DNA from: Pipra filicauda
Lineage: Eukaryota; Chordata; Aves; Passeriformes; Pipridae
Assembly: GCF_003945595.2 (NCBI RefSeq)
Contig: NW_024104366.1
Span: forward strand, 992,001 to 1,056,000
Length of the DNA stretch: 64,000 nt
Reading direction: 5' to 3'
Made by a program: the position numbers and the translations under genes. Under the pieces are notes generated by a model. The model saw only the letters and a list, made by a program, of their open reading frames with translations. It was not told the origin of the DNA and did not search any database. Shown piece after piece: positions 10,937 through 25,063 of the stretch (position 1 is the stretch's first letter; every line of letters starts with the position of its first letter).

Positions 10937-12481
10937 GATGCTCAGAGCGGTCCCTTGTCCAGAGGGGCTCTGGGGAGGCAGAAGAGCTATCCCATGGTGG
11001 CTCCTTGGGTGGCAGAATCGCCACCAGCCAGGCAGCTGTGCTCCATTTCCAGCCAGACCTACACCTGTGGGGTAAATCCCATCCTTTCTCCGAGGAGTGG
11101 TGATCGTTTTGCAAATCACAGCCAAAGCCCCTGCCAGCACAGCCAGGCTCGGGGATGGGGACTTGCTGGAGTGCCCCTGAACTCTGCTGCTCCTCCATGA
11201 AGACATCCCATGGCCATTCCCGTCCTCATGTGAGCACCCAGCACTTTTCTGGGGTTTGCTATGTTATTTTAAACAATTTTTATCATTTTACAGCGATGAG
11301 ACACGTGTGCTCACACAGACAGAAAACAGAAGTCAGCTGCCACCATGGAGCTGTTTGGGATCTCAGTAAATAGGGAATGAGGGAGGCCGGGGTAGGAGCT
11401 CAATTTTGGTTTTAACAGGATATTTTTCGCAAATGTCTGAAGCAGAAGGAATTTTCGGTGCCTCTTGCAGCTCACCACTTTACCCTCACCCACTGTTCGA
11501 TTTTATTTCTGGCCTCTGCTCCTAAAGCACCTTCATCCCTGGTTCAGTACTTTCATCCTCTTCCTCCCAGCTGGGGACAGCTCTGTGGTGTTCATCCTCT
11601 GTGGTGTTCATCCCCTCCTGATCTCTCCTCTGGCTGTGGGTGCCCTCGTCCCACCCTGCTGCTCGCCGAGGCTTTCGGGTTGGTGTGGCTGTGTGGGGAC
11701 CCTCACGGCCACCGTGTGCCCATCCTGGGGCTCAGCTGGATTTTCAGCTCCCTCCAGCAGATTCTTAGGGATTTTTCCGGCCTCCCATGGAAGGGGAGAG
11801 AGGGGCATGGGGAGCCAATGGGGCTGGGGATGGGAGTGGAGAGGCAGGAACCCCGAATGCAGCCCTCCAGGACGCAGAGCTCACACGAACATCGAGGGGA
11901 CACGGGGCTGCCACCTGCCACTCGCCCGCCCTGCAGCTGCCGGCTCGGGATGACAGAGTGACTTTGGGAGGCCGTTACCTGCCAGGCACGGCAAAGTAAA
12001 CCCATTAATGCCGGCAGAGCGTGGGTGGGAGCCGGGGTGGGCCGGCCCGGGAGGATGTGGGTAGGCTCTATTACCCCTGTAAAACAAAAACCAACGGTGA
12101 CGCCAGCGTGGCTGCCAGAGGGGCTCCTCCACGGGCAACGGGGGGTGATGGGGACTGATTAAACGGGTGACACCCCAAAAACCATGTGAAGCCAGGCTGA
12201 ACCCGCTAAACCACATGAACTAAAGGATGCTTGAAGGGCTGCACCCAGCCCGGGGTGCTCAGAGTTTCCAGAATGGCCGTGCCATAAAAGCTTGTGTATT
12301 TGAGTAGGGATTCACATTGAACACCTCTTTCTTTTGAAATCTAATCTTCCTTGCGTTTAAACTGCTGACAGTGCTTGTCAGGGCTTGCAGTGAAGGTGAT
12401 TGAAAAGGTGATAGTGAGTGGTAAGCAATGCATCTGCCCTGACAAAGTCACATGGGGACCTGCAGCTCATTGCTGGGGACC

Positions 12482-12612
12482 AGGGCTGGGTGATGGGATC
12501 AGGGCTGGGTGATGTGACGAGGGCTAGGTGATGGGATCAGGGTTGGTGATGGGATCAGAGCTGGGTGATGGGATCAGGACTGGGTGATGGGATCAGGGCT
12601 GGGTGATGTGAC
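12482..12612. repeat. 19-20-bp minisatellite
   Basis: About seven units of GGGCTGGGTGATGGGATCA with TGTGAC variants. Confidence 0.93.
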
Positions 12613-13427
12613 CAACATGCTTTGACAGCAATTGCCCCCTCAAGAAAGACTGCGGGGATGTTCTCCCACTTCTCCTCCTTCAATTAGTTCAGGTTGCTGA
12701 TGAGTTCAGCCAAAGTTGAGCTGGAGAAAGAAGGAGAGTTTTCCTATCAATTGACAACTCCAGGCTAAAACTGGAAGGATGTGGTCCGGTCAGTGGGAGG
12801 TGTGTGGGGACATGGGATTGGACACAGCAGATCAGTCTGGGGGATGCCAACAGCTCTCCCGCTTCCCAGAACAGGTCCAGCTCCAGAGGGGGTGTCCAAA
12901 ACACTCTCATATCTTGTGTCTGCACTGCACCTCAGCATCCCCTTACAGATTCAAACTTCATTATGATGTTTGGTGCATGGTAATGGAATGCCAATTTTCC
13001 CTAAGTAGTGGTTGACATATATAAGACCAACCTTGAATCTCTGCTATTAAAATGAATGAGTAACTCATATTTTATATGAAAGCCTAGAAACCAAGGCTGC
13101 GAGTAAGCAGACTCAAATAATCCTCTCTGAACTGGAAAAAAAGAAATACTGGACTTTGGAGGAAGAGCTATGTCCCAGTATAAACAGGGATGTTCTCAGA
13201 ACTGGGAGTAGGACTCCCTATTTCTTCAGAGAATTAAGCACAGAGCTCGGTTAGGGGTGATGGATTAGAGCAAGTCTTCCAGCCTGCTGATTTCTATCAT
13301 GGATTTTAATCACTTTGCCCTGCCTGTTTCCAGCTTAACCAAGACTTGTGTGAGGACTTGTGCACCCTGGGGTTTCTAAGAAATGTTTCTATACTACAGA
13401 AGAATAGTATAAAAGAAAACTTTAAAT

Positions 13428-13496
13428 AAGAATATATAGAAAACATATAAATATGAATATATAAAAATATGTTAAAATATATTAAATATTTAATAT
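13428..13496. repeat. AT-rich low-complexity tract
   Basis: ATATA and AAATAT-rich stretch without a fixed period. Confidence 0.85.
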
Positions 13497-16400
13497 CTTA
13501 TCCAAACAAATCTGAGAGCAGCAATTCTGTTACTGGTAGCGAGGATGATGGAGCTGAGGGAGGGGTTTTGCCAAGGGTGTTGAGTTGGGCACAACCCCCA
13601 CAGGCTCTGCCCTTCCACAGCCAGCACCTCTGCCCACCCTTCCCTGTGCACCCTGGACACAGCAGCAGGGTGGCACAGGGCACCCAGTGTCCTGGGTGGG
13701 GGTCCCCAAACACCCCTACAGCACCCACGATGGCTCCATGCAGCCAGCCGGAGTGGTAGGAGTGTTTCCAGGCTGTGGAGATGCCCTGCAGAGGGGCATG
13801 TCTGCCTGGTGCTTGACACATGCCATGGCCCCAGCTCCAGTCCTGGCTGCTTTCCCACAGAGATTGCTTTCCTAGAAAGCTCTCCCTGCTGCCCGCCGGC
13901 CAGTCTGGGAGCACCCACCGCTCTCTGGCCCTGGCACCGGAGATGCCCTCAGCTTGGAGCTGAGCAGGGAGAAACCCAGCAGTGCCAGGACTCCTTCCAT
14001 CCCTGGGTCGGGGCTGCGAGCCCAAAATAAGACCAGCTAGAGCACCCAGCTGTGTTTGGGCTTGAGTGTGAAAGGACACGTGGGTGTGCTCGTCCTGCCC
14101 TGCCACATGCCCAGCTGGCTGTCGGTAGGTGCCCCCAGCACGGGGGCTTCAGGTGCCAGGGGAATGTGCACAATCCAGTTTGGTCATGGGCTTTTTAAAT
14201 AAGATTTAGGATAAAAAATAATCCAGGACCACTAAGGAATTAAAAATAATTGTAGTATCTAAGCCTTGAATGCAGCCTCCTCTCCCAGCCATCTCCTTCC
14301 TCGGAGCCCTCGGGCTGGAGCTCACTGGCCCAGGCTTTCAGGCCATGTGGCACAGGGTGGCTTCAGCTGGAGCACAGGGGACATTTCAGCTGGGCAATGA
14401 AATGTCCCGTGTTAATTTGGATGGAATTTCACTTTGGAAAAGACAACGGAGCAAGAATGTGACATTTTCATTCCAAACTCAGGCTTCGCTTTATGTGATA
14501 AACTGTAGAGCTGGAGATCAGCAGAAACTGAAATAATGGATTTCACTGTTACTGACTTTAAAAAAAAAAAATAAAATCCATTAACTGGCAAATTCTGAAA
14601 TGCCATGATTTTTCTGGCTGCTCAGCACAAAAACCAATCTGGAAGTGTCAGTACCCGAGCCCCCCACGAGCCTGGCTGGCTCCAGAGGCTGTGGCGGATC
14701 CCGGCTGGGTCCCCATTGCTTTGGCTTCCTCAGAGAGGCCCCTTGGCCGCACGTCACGTCTTTTGCAGAAGGACATCAGCCTTGCTGGCATCTCCCAGTG
14801 GCATCTGGGGCTCTGCCCAAAGTACCAGGAGGGCGAGGAGTTTTATTGCCGGTTCTCGTGGCCGGACCACCCTCCTGGATGGCCGGTGCAGTACCTGCCC
14901 CAGGGTCGTGCCTTTCCCGGCTGGAGCCAGACCAACGGGCAGCACGGGGTGCCCTGGGAGCAGGCAGCTCCACCCGGGAGTGGTGGGTAGCACAAAGCCC
15001 ATATCAGCAATGATTTCCTGACAAACAGTGCGGCTCATTGTCTGTTCTCATTTATAAACTGCTCCACACCAGCCATCTGATATCCATTATTACAATTACA
15101 AACAACCCACAGTAACTCTCCAGCTGGTCAGCTCCATCCTAACAGCACTGCAGCCATTCAAGGATGCCATATGGTACCAGAGTTTCCAAAGCAGCATTGT
15201 CAATCAGCCTTATTAATTTCTGAGTTCATTTCTTTTCCTTTTAGGGATATATTTTTTCCCTTTCTTTCTATATGAGACGGAGACACTTCTCTGGCCTTAA
15301 TTTGGAATATGCAGCTTGACAGAATAATTGAAACATCTACAACTACAAGGCAGCTGGCAAGGAAAGGAAAAGCCTGAACTCTGTGAGCAACCCCCCGAGT
15401 ACTGGTGCTCATGCAAGACCTCCAAGTGTCTCTTACCATATACACCACAGTGTGTGCCACGAGAATATTAAAAACCCATTAGATCCAGAGTGCCGGACAT
15501 GGCTGGCTCTTTACTGCAGATGGAGGGTTGATAATGGCCACTTCCCTTCGATCTCTGAGCCTCCTTTGATCTATATTTATTTCATCCTCAACATTTTGGA
15601 GCCTAGGGGTGATATTGTTGGAGACGGTTGTAGATGCTGAGATGCTGCTGGCTCTGCTTGTGCCCGTCCTGCTGCAACCTAAGGTGATGCCCAGCTGGGT
15701 GCTGTGAGTTGGACTCTTCCTTTGGGGTGATTTTTGGTGAAAGAGCTGCTTTTGTGCCTGGCCACTTCCACGTGGCACCATTACAACCAGCTGCATGGTG
15801 TCCATCTCACAGTTGTCATCATGGATAGCAGTGAGGTGAAGGGATGTGCCATTCCCAGCCATTCCCAGCCCTCCAAACACATCTGGTCATAGCAACCAGG
15901 CACTGCATCACAGCCACTGGCAGCAGGGACTGCTGAGGCTTGATTTTTGCTTTGCTTTTGTATTTTTAAGCAAAACCAGCAATCACCAAGGGATGGGGTT
16001 TTTTTTTCCTCGGCTCGAGGTGGCTGAATTTTGTGGTTCTGAAATGCTCGGCTCCGGCTAAAGCTCAGCACTGGAGCTCCAGCAGGATTTTCCTTCCCTG
16101 GAGGTGGGATAGAGGTGATGGGGGGAGTGGAGATGTGGACCTTTCAGGATGAGCCATGGGAATTGTGGCACACCCAGAGGGTCCCCATGAAAATGCCTCC
16201 ACATGCTTTCATGCTTGGTCTCTCCCCGGCTGACCATGTGGTGTTCACAGCTGGAGCAAGAGCTTCCCCTCGGGGTGTGGGTGCCTCTGGCAGCACCCCC
16301 AAACATGCTGGGATGTGGGTATCCATGCCCAGGGGGCTGGCAGAGCTCTCAGTGAAGGATTCCCTGGCTGCGATGCACGGCCAGGGAATAGGATTCAGGC

Positions 16401-19400
16401 TGAGCAGAGAGAGAAACATCCAGGAACTCCTTGTGCCATGGTGGGTGAGAACAGCAGTTTTTGGGGCCATGCTTTATGCAGATCATGTGGGATTATGTAA
16501 AACCTCTTTGTTCATCCTTCCTATTGAGGGCAAAGAGCTCTGTGGGGCCAGGACAGTTTGGAGGGGAAATCTGTCACAGATGGTAACGCAGGAGCTCCAG
16601 CCACCAGAGGAGGACCTGTCCTGCCTCCCTATTCTGCATCCTTTTGGGCATTTCCAACACTGCTTTTAGCTCTTTGGAGGCAGGTTCCAGCCTTGAGGAG
16701 CCCAGTGAGGATCCAGCACCAAGCCACAGCTCTGCCAAGGGCTTTGCTCATTCCAGGAGTTGTGGCCAGTGTCCACCTCTGGAGGGAAGTGCTGGGAATA
16801 TGTCAGCCCTTCTGAGCAGCATCTCAGTGTCCAGTGGACACTCTTTGAAGGGCACATTGAACTGGATGGATTATTTGATTTACTTACAATAACAAAATAG
16901 CAGATTTTTGTTGCTGTTTCACACTTGTTTGGCTCCCAGCACTGAGCTCCTGTTCCCACCTGGGACTGCAGCTGTGGTTTGGTGCCCAGCTCACACTTCC
17001 ATGGGGATGCTGCAGGGCATCCAGAGGGCAAGGGAGGCTTGTGTCTCCATGGATGAGTTCCTGTCCCCAGCTGTGACCTGATCTCACCTGATGCAGCTCA
17101 TGGTGGTGCTGTGATGGGGCAGCAGCCTGAGGCCCTCCCTGGTGTGAATGGTCTGGGTTTATGTCACCACTGAGGTTTCATCGGGCTTTTCCCAACCCCT
17201 CTGGCCTTGTCCAGTGTGCAGGGGAAGGTTTCACAGCCCTGTTTACATGGACACCCAGGCAAAGTTCACTCTCCTGCCATTTTGGTGCTGCTTGGATCTT
17301 TTGGCTCTCGTGTTTCTCTGCTTTGGGCTGCATTTGCACCGGGACTGTCAACATCCCAGCCTTTGATCCCAGCTCCCCTCCTCAGCCAGGTGTCCGGGGC
17401 TTTCCAGGGGGGCTAGAAGGCTGGGGTTGGTTGTGATCCCCAGCAGTGATGGGCAGGACTCCTGTCCCCATCCCCCCACTGTCCAGCACTGTCTCCTCCA
17501 TGCTGCTCTCCCCTCACAGCATCTCCCCACAGGACACACAGACCTCGTTTTCCTTTGAGTTTCTGAATTTGTGACATTCTCCTTGATTTTCCCATGTCTT
17601 TCTGCTCTGGTTCTCAGGGAACCACCCCAGTCCTTCTCCAGGAGGCTGCTCAATTGCTCTGCATCTCTCTCCCTGTGGTCATGGGGATGTTGGAGCCTGC
17701 CCCTGTCCCTCCTGCTAGTCTGGCGCAAATGATTCTGTAGTTCCTGATGTGATGGGGTGTGAATCAGGCACTTCACAGAGCCTGGCCTTGGGCAGCTGTA
17801 TTGTTTTCCCAGATATTCAAAGACACTTGTCCAAAGGAGCCCTTGTGGCTGTGATATTTCTTGTGGATTGGGAATGCACTGGGAGAGTCTCTGGGATCTC
17901 ACCACTGTGGGGACAGATGCTGCAGGGCCATGTTGTGCCCTGGGGCTGTCCTGCAGCAGAGAGCCACTGCTCCTGGGCTTGTTTTCCTTTTTCCCCATCC
18001 CTGATGCAGTCCTGCAGTTATCCCATTGCACCCTGAAGTGCATCCAGTTGCTAAACCCCTTGTTTTTCATGTCTCTGCCCAGCGCTGAGGCTCCAGGATC
18101 TGCCCCAGCACTGTTACTTTTATTTGAGGGTTGTTGGGATATTTTTCCCCCACATTTTCCTTTTTTTTTTTTTTTTGGTGGGATTTTGCTGTTTTCTCAG
18201 CATACTTCCATTATGATTTCACATACCTCCCGGAGCTGACTCACTGCTGACACCATCTTTTCTGCACATCGGAGGGGAAGCCAAGCCAACATGACTTTTT
18301 GGTCTTATTCCTTGCTCTGCCCACACAGTTCCTTCTCCTCCTCCAGCCCTTCCTGACAAACACAGTTCCCTGCATGCCAGTGCTCCCTTGGGGACACCTC
18401 ACCATGGGCACTGAGCACACTCTGCTTCATGCAACACATGGCTGTTGTGCCCTGGGTCAGTCCTGGCAGCCCCTTCATTCTTCTCTTCTGATGGGTTTGG
18501 AGCACAGGCTGGGCAGGGGAAGTTCCACGTTAACACCCCTTGACACTGTGACTGCAATTTATGCTCAGATCAACAGAGGAGAGAATATTTGCCTTTTTTT
18601 CACCAAGTTCTTGAGGTGTTGGAGGACAAAACCATGTTCTGCCAGCTGTGCTGCCTGGAGCTGCCTGCACCAGGGATGGGGAGAGAAGCAGGCAAGGGCA
18701 CGGTGCCATGGCCAGTGTTTGCTCCAGAGCCTGCCCCACACCAGCTTTCCAAGAAACTTTGCAGCAGGGAAAGAAAAAAAAAGAAGCCAACCTAATTTTT
18801 TCATTTGCAGCTGGAGCAAGGCCAGATTTTTGCAGTAGAACATTTTTTGGTGAAAATGGAGCCGTTGTCTTCTGGCCAGCACTTTTTGAATGACCCCTGC
18901 CTGGCCAGCACTCTGGGATGGCACAGCCAGGGCTGGGAGGGAGAGCTGAGGGGCACCAGCCGCTGCCTGGTGGGCTTTGGGGCTGGGCCTGGACCCCACT
19001 GAGTCCCCAGTGAGGTAATGCCAGAGGGGACCGGCTGCCTCCCCCGTGGGCTGCGATCGCAACTTCGCTTTGAAAAGTCTCCAGTGCTTTGTTCTCCCCC
19101 TGATACAATCCATTTGGAGCAAATGCAGGCTCAGAGCGTCTTGCCAAGCCCACAAGCTTTGGGGAGGGAGGCTCCTGCAAAGCATTAGCAGCAGATAAGG
19201 CCTCCTGGGGGATGGCTGGAGAGGGAGGTGGTGGTGATGGTGGGGTCTCTCCTCTTCATGTCCTGGCCTGGGGACTCCGCTGGCCAGGCAGTCAGGGAAT
19301 GCCAGCCTCCACCTCGGCTCCTCCACCTGATTAATCCTGTCACTATCCTGTTCCATCACCTAACCTGCTCCAGGGCCTGACCCTGCACACTGCTGCTCCT

Positions 19401-19702
19401 CTCATCCCATCACAGACGGTCCCGTACCTGCCAGGCATCCTGGGGTGCCCCAGCATTGCCCAGCTCCCATGGGAGCTCAGTGCTGGACCAAACAAGTGGC
19501 AAAGACACAGAATGGCTGTGAGTTGGCATGGAGACCCCGTGCTGGGGCTCCTGGTCCTGAGCCCCAGTGCTGTGAGAGGCAAGGCTGGACTGAGCCCACC
19601 TGCAGCCACAGGTGTGCGGGGATCCTTTGAAGCCCCTGGAGGCAAATTCCTCATCCTGCCTTGTCCTGCCTTGTCTACTCAAACAGACAAGGCAAGAGGT
19701 GC

Positions 19703-19766
19703 AGGCAGGGATATCCACAGGCAGGGTCAGAGGTGCAGGCAGGGTCAGAGGTGCAGGCAGGGGTCC
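19703..19766. repeat. short 18-bp tandem repeat
   Basis: Three imperfect copies of GGCAGGGTCAGAGGTGCA. Confidence 0.85.
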
Positions 19767-21929
19767 CTGGGTCCCTGTGAGGTGCCAGGGGTGGGTGAGC
19801 GATGTGACAAGGCCCTGTGGGATGCAGTCTGTCCCTAAGCCGATGTCCCCATGGGGACCTGGTGACAGTTGAGGGGGTGGGAGCGGGGCAGGGTGCAGGG
19901 GGAGGTTAATGCCGTTATAAGCCGGGGCAGGGGGTCTCCAACAGACGAGGCCTCGCCGGCCAGATGGGGAGACTCGTCTGCCACTCGCCGGGGCCACAAA
20001 GGAGGGTCCCCTGGTAGCAGCTGGTCCCAAGGAAGAGGTTAAGGAGACACGTGTCAGGGCAAAGCTCAAGGGTGGCAGACGCTGCCCCAGCCTTTGTCGG
20101 GGTCACCTCCCATCTGACGGGGAGCAGGTGGGGTGGGAGCCGGAGGGACCCGGGGCCGGAGGGGCAGCGGGACGGCTCCGTCGGGCAGCACCGGCTGCGG
20201 GCCCAGCACGGCCTGAGACAGCCGTTCACAGGGCTGCCCTTGTGCCTCTGGAAATAAGGAATTTTTTTTTTTTCTTTTTTTTTCCTACCCCGAAAAGATG
20301 GGAATGGCCCCATGGTGCTGGTGGGGGTTGCTGGATGACCTGGCCTGGAGTAGGGGACAAGGCAGGGGACAACAAGAGGGTCAGTGGCTTGAGAGCGAGT
20401 GCAGGGTCTGGCCAGGCATCCTCCTGGTCTGACTCAGAGAAGCCCGATGGACACCGGGACGGGCTCCATCCTGCTTCCCACTTCTGGTACCAGTGGGCAA
20501 ACCGCAGGCAGTACTTCATCCCTGGGACTGGAACTGGCAGAGCTGCAGCCCCGTGGGCACTGCTGGCCCCAGGACCCGCTCTGGAGGCCGGGATCCGGCT
20601 GGGGGTCAGGGCTGGCACAGACCACCCCCTCCGCTCCCCCTCGCCGCCGGCACGGGGCTAATTTCAATTATCTTCTCCAGGCCATATGAATTCTATTAAT
20701 ATCAAAGTAATGAGGTAGTTACTGCGATTCGGAGGAACGGCTGGGGAATTGCTCGGGATAGGGTTTCGCCAGCCAAGAGGGTAAATTAAAACCTCCCTTT
20801 GGAGAGGAGCAAAGGGCTGTATCAGAGGTGAACAGGGGCCAGCCTGGGGCAGCGGGCGATGTTCAGGGTGTCCTTCCACTGGTTTCCCTCTCGTGCTGGG
20901 GGGGCTCCTTTGGAGATGCCATGACCTGGATGGAGAGCTCACAGCAGGGGTGATGCCCCCCATTCCCTTTCTGCAGCCCCTCTGGTCTCTGTACAAGCTC
21001 CCTGAGGGCTCGTGCCTGGAGCATTCACCCTGGAATACAGAGGGACCCCCATGCTCAGCCTTCCTGGAGCCCTGATACTTGGTTTAGGGAGCCCTTAAAA
21101 GCGGCACTGAAATGGGCAGCATGTGTCCCGTGGCTGGCAGCACCCCAGGGCTCGGGGCTGTGGTGGATCCCCTTGAGACACAAGGGGTCCAGCAGCCTGG
21201 GAAAGGATGGGGAGCGCTCACAGACCCTGCCTGGCCCTCGAGTCCAAGGAACTGAGGCTTTTCTAGGTCCAACACCCTTCCCTGACTGTCAAAAAGACCT
21301 GGCAAAGGGGCAGTGCTGATCCCCTGGGCAGCCCTGAGCTCGCTCGAGAGACCTGAAAAGCCCATGGGGAAGGGGGAAATAGCAGGGGACAAAGGGGAAA
21401 TAGGATGGACTACGTTTATATGTATATATCCTCCTATAAAACAAGTTCCAGCTACTTGTCAGGCTGGAAAAAGAGCTTTTCACGGAGCAGTGGATGGGGT
21501 CCACAGAAATGATGCACACGAATGAAGGGAAGGGGCCCCTCCTGCATCCCCCCGGCCGTGGGGTGCTTGGGGACACAAGCAGAGCCTGGTCCCAGCTGCA
21601 GCGGGGACCCAGCCAGGAACCAGGGATGGTGCTGGGCACGGGGAGGGCAGGAGGCTGAGCCGGGGAGCGTGCATGCATTAGCGGGTAAAAATAGCTCCTG
21701 TTGTGGAGCAGCAGTGTCACGGCTGCCTGCCAAGCCGGGAGGGAGCACCAGGCGCCTCCCGAGACCTCAGAGGAGGAATCTGGTGAGGAAGGGGAAGGTG
21801 GTTTAAAGGGAGGGTGGGGTTTGTGCCCGTGGTGCTGAGCAGAAAGTCAGGGCATGTGGGAGGATCCTGCTGGACACCGCCCCCCAAAAACCCGGGCTGG
21901 GGCCAGCCCAGCGCCCAGAATAACCGAGC

Positions 21930-22188
21930 AGTGAGAAGCGGTGAGGATTCCTCTCCAGTGTCCCGTTAAGCCAGATAGACAAGGAATTTTTTTCCGACGA
22001 GAGTGGTGAGACACGGGACCAGGTTGCCCAGAAAAGATGTGGATGCCCCGTTTGTTGGGACATCAAGGCCAGGCTGGGTGGGACTTTGAGCAACCTGATC
22101 TAGTGGAAGGGTCCCTGCCCACGGCAGGGAGGTTGGACTAGATGGTTTTTGAGGTCATTCCCAACCCAAAGCACTCTGTGACTCTGAT
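21930..22188 (+). mobile_element. CR1 LINE 3' fragment
   Basis: Sense CR1 3' end with CAGGTTGCCCAGAAAAGATG, TCTAGTGGAAGGGTCCCTGC and the terminal TCTGTGACTCTGAT variant of the 8-bp CR1 tail repeat. Confidence 0.88.
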
Positions 22189-22966
22189 AACCAACGGGCT
22201 GAGCAGGCAGTGGCCAGGCCAGGGGGCAGCGTGTCCCCCGTCCCCCATGGGGGCTGGTCTGGGGCTCTGAGGCACAAAGCCATGCCTGGTGAGATGGGCC
22301 AGAGGGTCACCCCGTCCCTCATTTCTCTGGTTGGTGCCACCAGTTTTGCAGCAGCTGCAGGTGCTCCAATTTGTGAGCTGAGTGTGGGGTTCTCAGCTGG
22401 TGGCAAAGCCCCAACGAGCTCCTCCAGCTCCCCGCAGGGGTTTGTGCCCCAGCCGGATGGGTGGGTTGGGGCAGAAGGTGCCCCAGCGCTGAGGGTCGGG
22501 GGCTCCGGCCACCCCCAGCCCACGGCAGCCCCCGGTGGCTGCAGAGCGGCTCTTTGCTGGCATCTGCTGACAGCGTGAGATCCTGCAGCTGCTGTTTCCA
22601 TGGAGCGACACCGAAGCTCGGCGGAGAGATGGTCCTCGCCGCACTCGTGGGAAGCAGAAGGACCCTGGGCTGATGGGTCCATCACCCAACCATGTGCCAG
22701 GAGAGTCCCGCATGGATATGGCCCTTGCAGGGAAGCTGAAGCCCCACAGAAGGATGCATTTAACTCAAAAACCTAATGCTGAAGGTGGCCTTCCAGCTAG
22801 AAGAGGGCAAACATCCCTCAGGGCTCAAACCCAGCCTTTTCCCAGGACACAAGGCTCTTCCAATCCCTCCTGTGCAGTGCTCGGACAGGAGGCCTTTCCT
22901 GTAGCATCCCCTGAGCCAGGGAACAAAATCACATCCATCAAGGTCTCCTGGTGTTCCAGACAACCT

Positions 22967-23132
22967 CATAGAATCATAAACCACAGAATGGGTTGGGTTG
23001 CAAGGGACCTTAAGGTTCATCTCATCCCACCCCCTGCCATGGGCAGGGACACCTTCCACTAGCCCAGGTTGCTCCAAAGCCTGTCCAACCTGGCCTTGGA
23101 CCCTTCCAGGGATGGGGAGTCCACAGCCTCGG
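22967..23132 (-). mobile_element. CR1 LINE 3' fragment
   Basis: Antisense CR1 with the tail ATAGAATCATAAACCACAGA first, then TGCCATGGGCAGGGACACCT and CCTGGCCTTGGACCCTTCC. Confidence 0.9.
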
Positions 23133-23474
23133 TGGTGTCACATTGACAGGCCATTGGAGAGAAATGACAGCAGTGGAGAGAAGTGACATTTCTCAAAGCT
23201 CTATCTGTCGAGTTACAAAAAGCCCAGGGGAGCTGCGACTGATGGGAGCTGCCTTTTCCCGTGGGCATCCTGATGGGATGGTGGAGCCAGGAGGAAACAG
23301 GGCTTTGCTGGTGTGCAGCATTTGATGGGCTCAGGGGCACCGAAAGAGGGGTGTGGGGTCACTGTCTGCACGGCCACATCCAGAAGCCCCCTTCATGAAT
23401 GGGGCGGCATTGGACAAGGAGAATTTGAAGGGCCTTGATTTGAAGCCGTGTGAGGACACTGAGGGCACTTGGTG

Positions 23475-23848
23475 TGTTCAGCTGGAGAAGAGGAGACTGA
23501 GGGAAGACCTTACTGCAGTTACAACTTCCTGAGGAGGGGCAGAGGGGCAGAGCTCTGCTCTGGGGGGACCAGGGATAGAACCCCAGGGAACGGCCTGGAG
23601 CTGTGTCAGGGGAGGTTTAGGTTGGGTATTGGAAAAAAGTTCTTCCCCCAGAGGGTGGTTGGGCACTGACCAGGCTCCCCAGGGCAGTGGGCACAGCCCC
23701 AAGGCTGCCAGAGCTCCAGGAGGGTTTGGATGGTCCTCTCAGGTACGTGATGTGACTCTTGGGGATGGTCCTGTGCAGAGATAAGAGTTGGACTGCATGA
23801 TCCTTGTGAGTCCCTTCCGACTTGGCATATTCTGTGATTCTGTAGTTT
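23475..23848 (+). mobile_element. CR1 LINE 3' fragment, diverged subfamily
   Basis: Sense CR1 ending TATTCTGTGATTCTGTAG, the tail repeat. It carries GGTTGGGTATTGGAAAAAAG and TTGGACTGCATGATCCTTGT and is related to the 5138 and 37510 type. Confidence 0.88.
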
Positions 23849-24993
23849 TGATTGAAAGTGTGTTCATCTGTCTGTCACCCCCCTGAACTCACAACCTGCT
23901 CCAGCATTTTAGCAACACCCCCCCCCCCAGCAAACACGTAGAATGTGATTAAATCCATGATGAAGCAGCTGGGAAGCAGGGGAGGGTTTGATATCACTAA
24001 ATAAAGCACCTGGAGATCAAACACCCCAGCACTGCCCAGGGGGAAAAGGCTGCCCGTGCCCACAGGAGAGGCCATGTCCCAAGTGTTGCCCAGCAGACGC
24101 CATCTCTGAGCCCCTGTGCATCACCCATTGAGCCAGGAATCATGGAGTGATGTGCCCAGCAATCCTGGCTGGAGCTTGGACCTGCCCTCCCTCTGTGCCT
24201 CAGTTTCCCCACGAGCTCTTGCTCTGGTGCCACAGACACTGCAGCCACCGTGCCAGGGGACATACAGAATCATGGGTGGTATCTCCAGCAGTGCATCTCA
24301 CAGACTCTGCAGTCCAAGAGATGCCTATTCCCAGTGCCAGGCAGGGAGGCAGCAGCATTTTCATTTGCAAGCGGCAGATTTACCAAAACCACGGGGAATT
24401 TGCCCCATTGCCTGTGGGAGACACTGGTGAGGCAAATCAGCCCAGCTGAACTGCAAATGTGAAGGTGGATTTTACAACCTGCAGCTCCTGTGCTGACTTC
24501 ATGATTAATTTCTGTCCATTAACTTACCCCAGGGGCTGATTGACATCCCTGCCACTGATGCCACTTGGTCTTGGAGCATCAGAGAGCCAAAGCTTCAGCA
24601 GGCAGTGAGGACTGGGCTTTAATGTGTGACAACTTTTGCCTTTCCAAAGTTATTTTAGCTCCAGGGTGCTGCTTTTTTCCCGTCCCGTCTCTTGTTCTTT
24701 GATAAAATTATCCTGCCCTGATAACATATGATCTGCCATGTAGTAGCATAAGCATTTTCCCACTGTGAGAGCCCAGCTGACTGTGGTTATCTTACAGGGA
24801 TCTGGAAAGAGAAAAGCCTTCATGAGAGGGAAAAAACTTTGTAGGGACTAATTATGCCCCAAAGCAAACAGAAAGTGCTCTCAAGTTAAAGGACTCAGAG
24901 ATTCCAGTGATTTTAAAGCCAGATAATGCCATTTCACTACATTTCCTTCATAGTAAAGGATTAATCAATTTTTTAAATACATATTGCATACCT

Positions 24994-25063
24994 AAATCTA
25001 GTATTATCTAGATTAAAACCTATGTAGATTAAAATCTATCTAGATTAAAACCTATCTAGATAG
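24994..25063. repeat. AT-rich 16-17-bp tandem repeat
   Basis: About four imperfect units of TAGATTAAAACCTATC. TCTAGA palindromes recur inside. Confidence 0.9.

Larger units (their letters stand above)
8591..21929. other. intergenic between CBFA2T2 and SNTA1, no gene recognised
   Basis: Holds only short tandem repeats (10885, 12482, 19703), an AT-rich tract at 13428, an 18-bp duplication near 11580-11617, and T-runs at 18161-18177 and 20260-20283. GC-rich segments around 11900-12150, 14640-15000 and 19840-20250 are open in several frames but show no family motif. Candidate conserved elements are listed as findings. Confidence 0.6.

Noticed and set aside
14691..14990. 99-codon aromatic-rich frame in a GC-rich patch
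   Set aside because: No family motif, signal or splice context; one of several overlapping open frames there.
18299..18838. 179-codon frame with hydrophobic start
   Set aside because: T-rich DNA produces Leu/Phe runs by chance, and nothing downstream looks like a domain.
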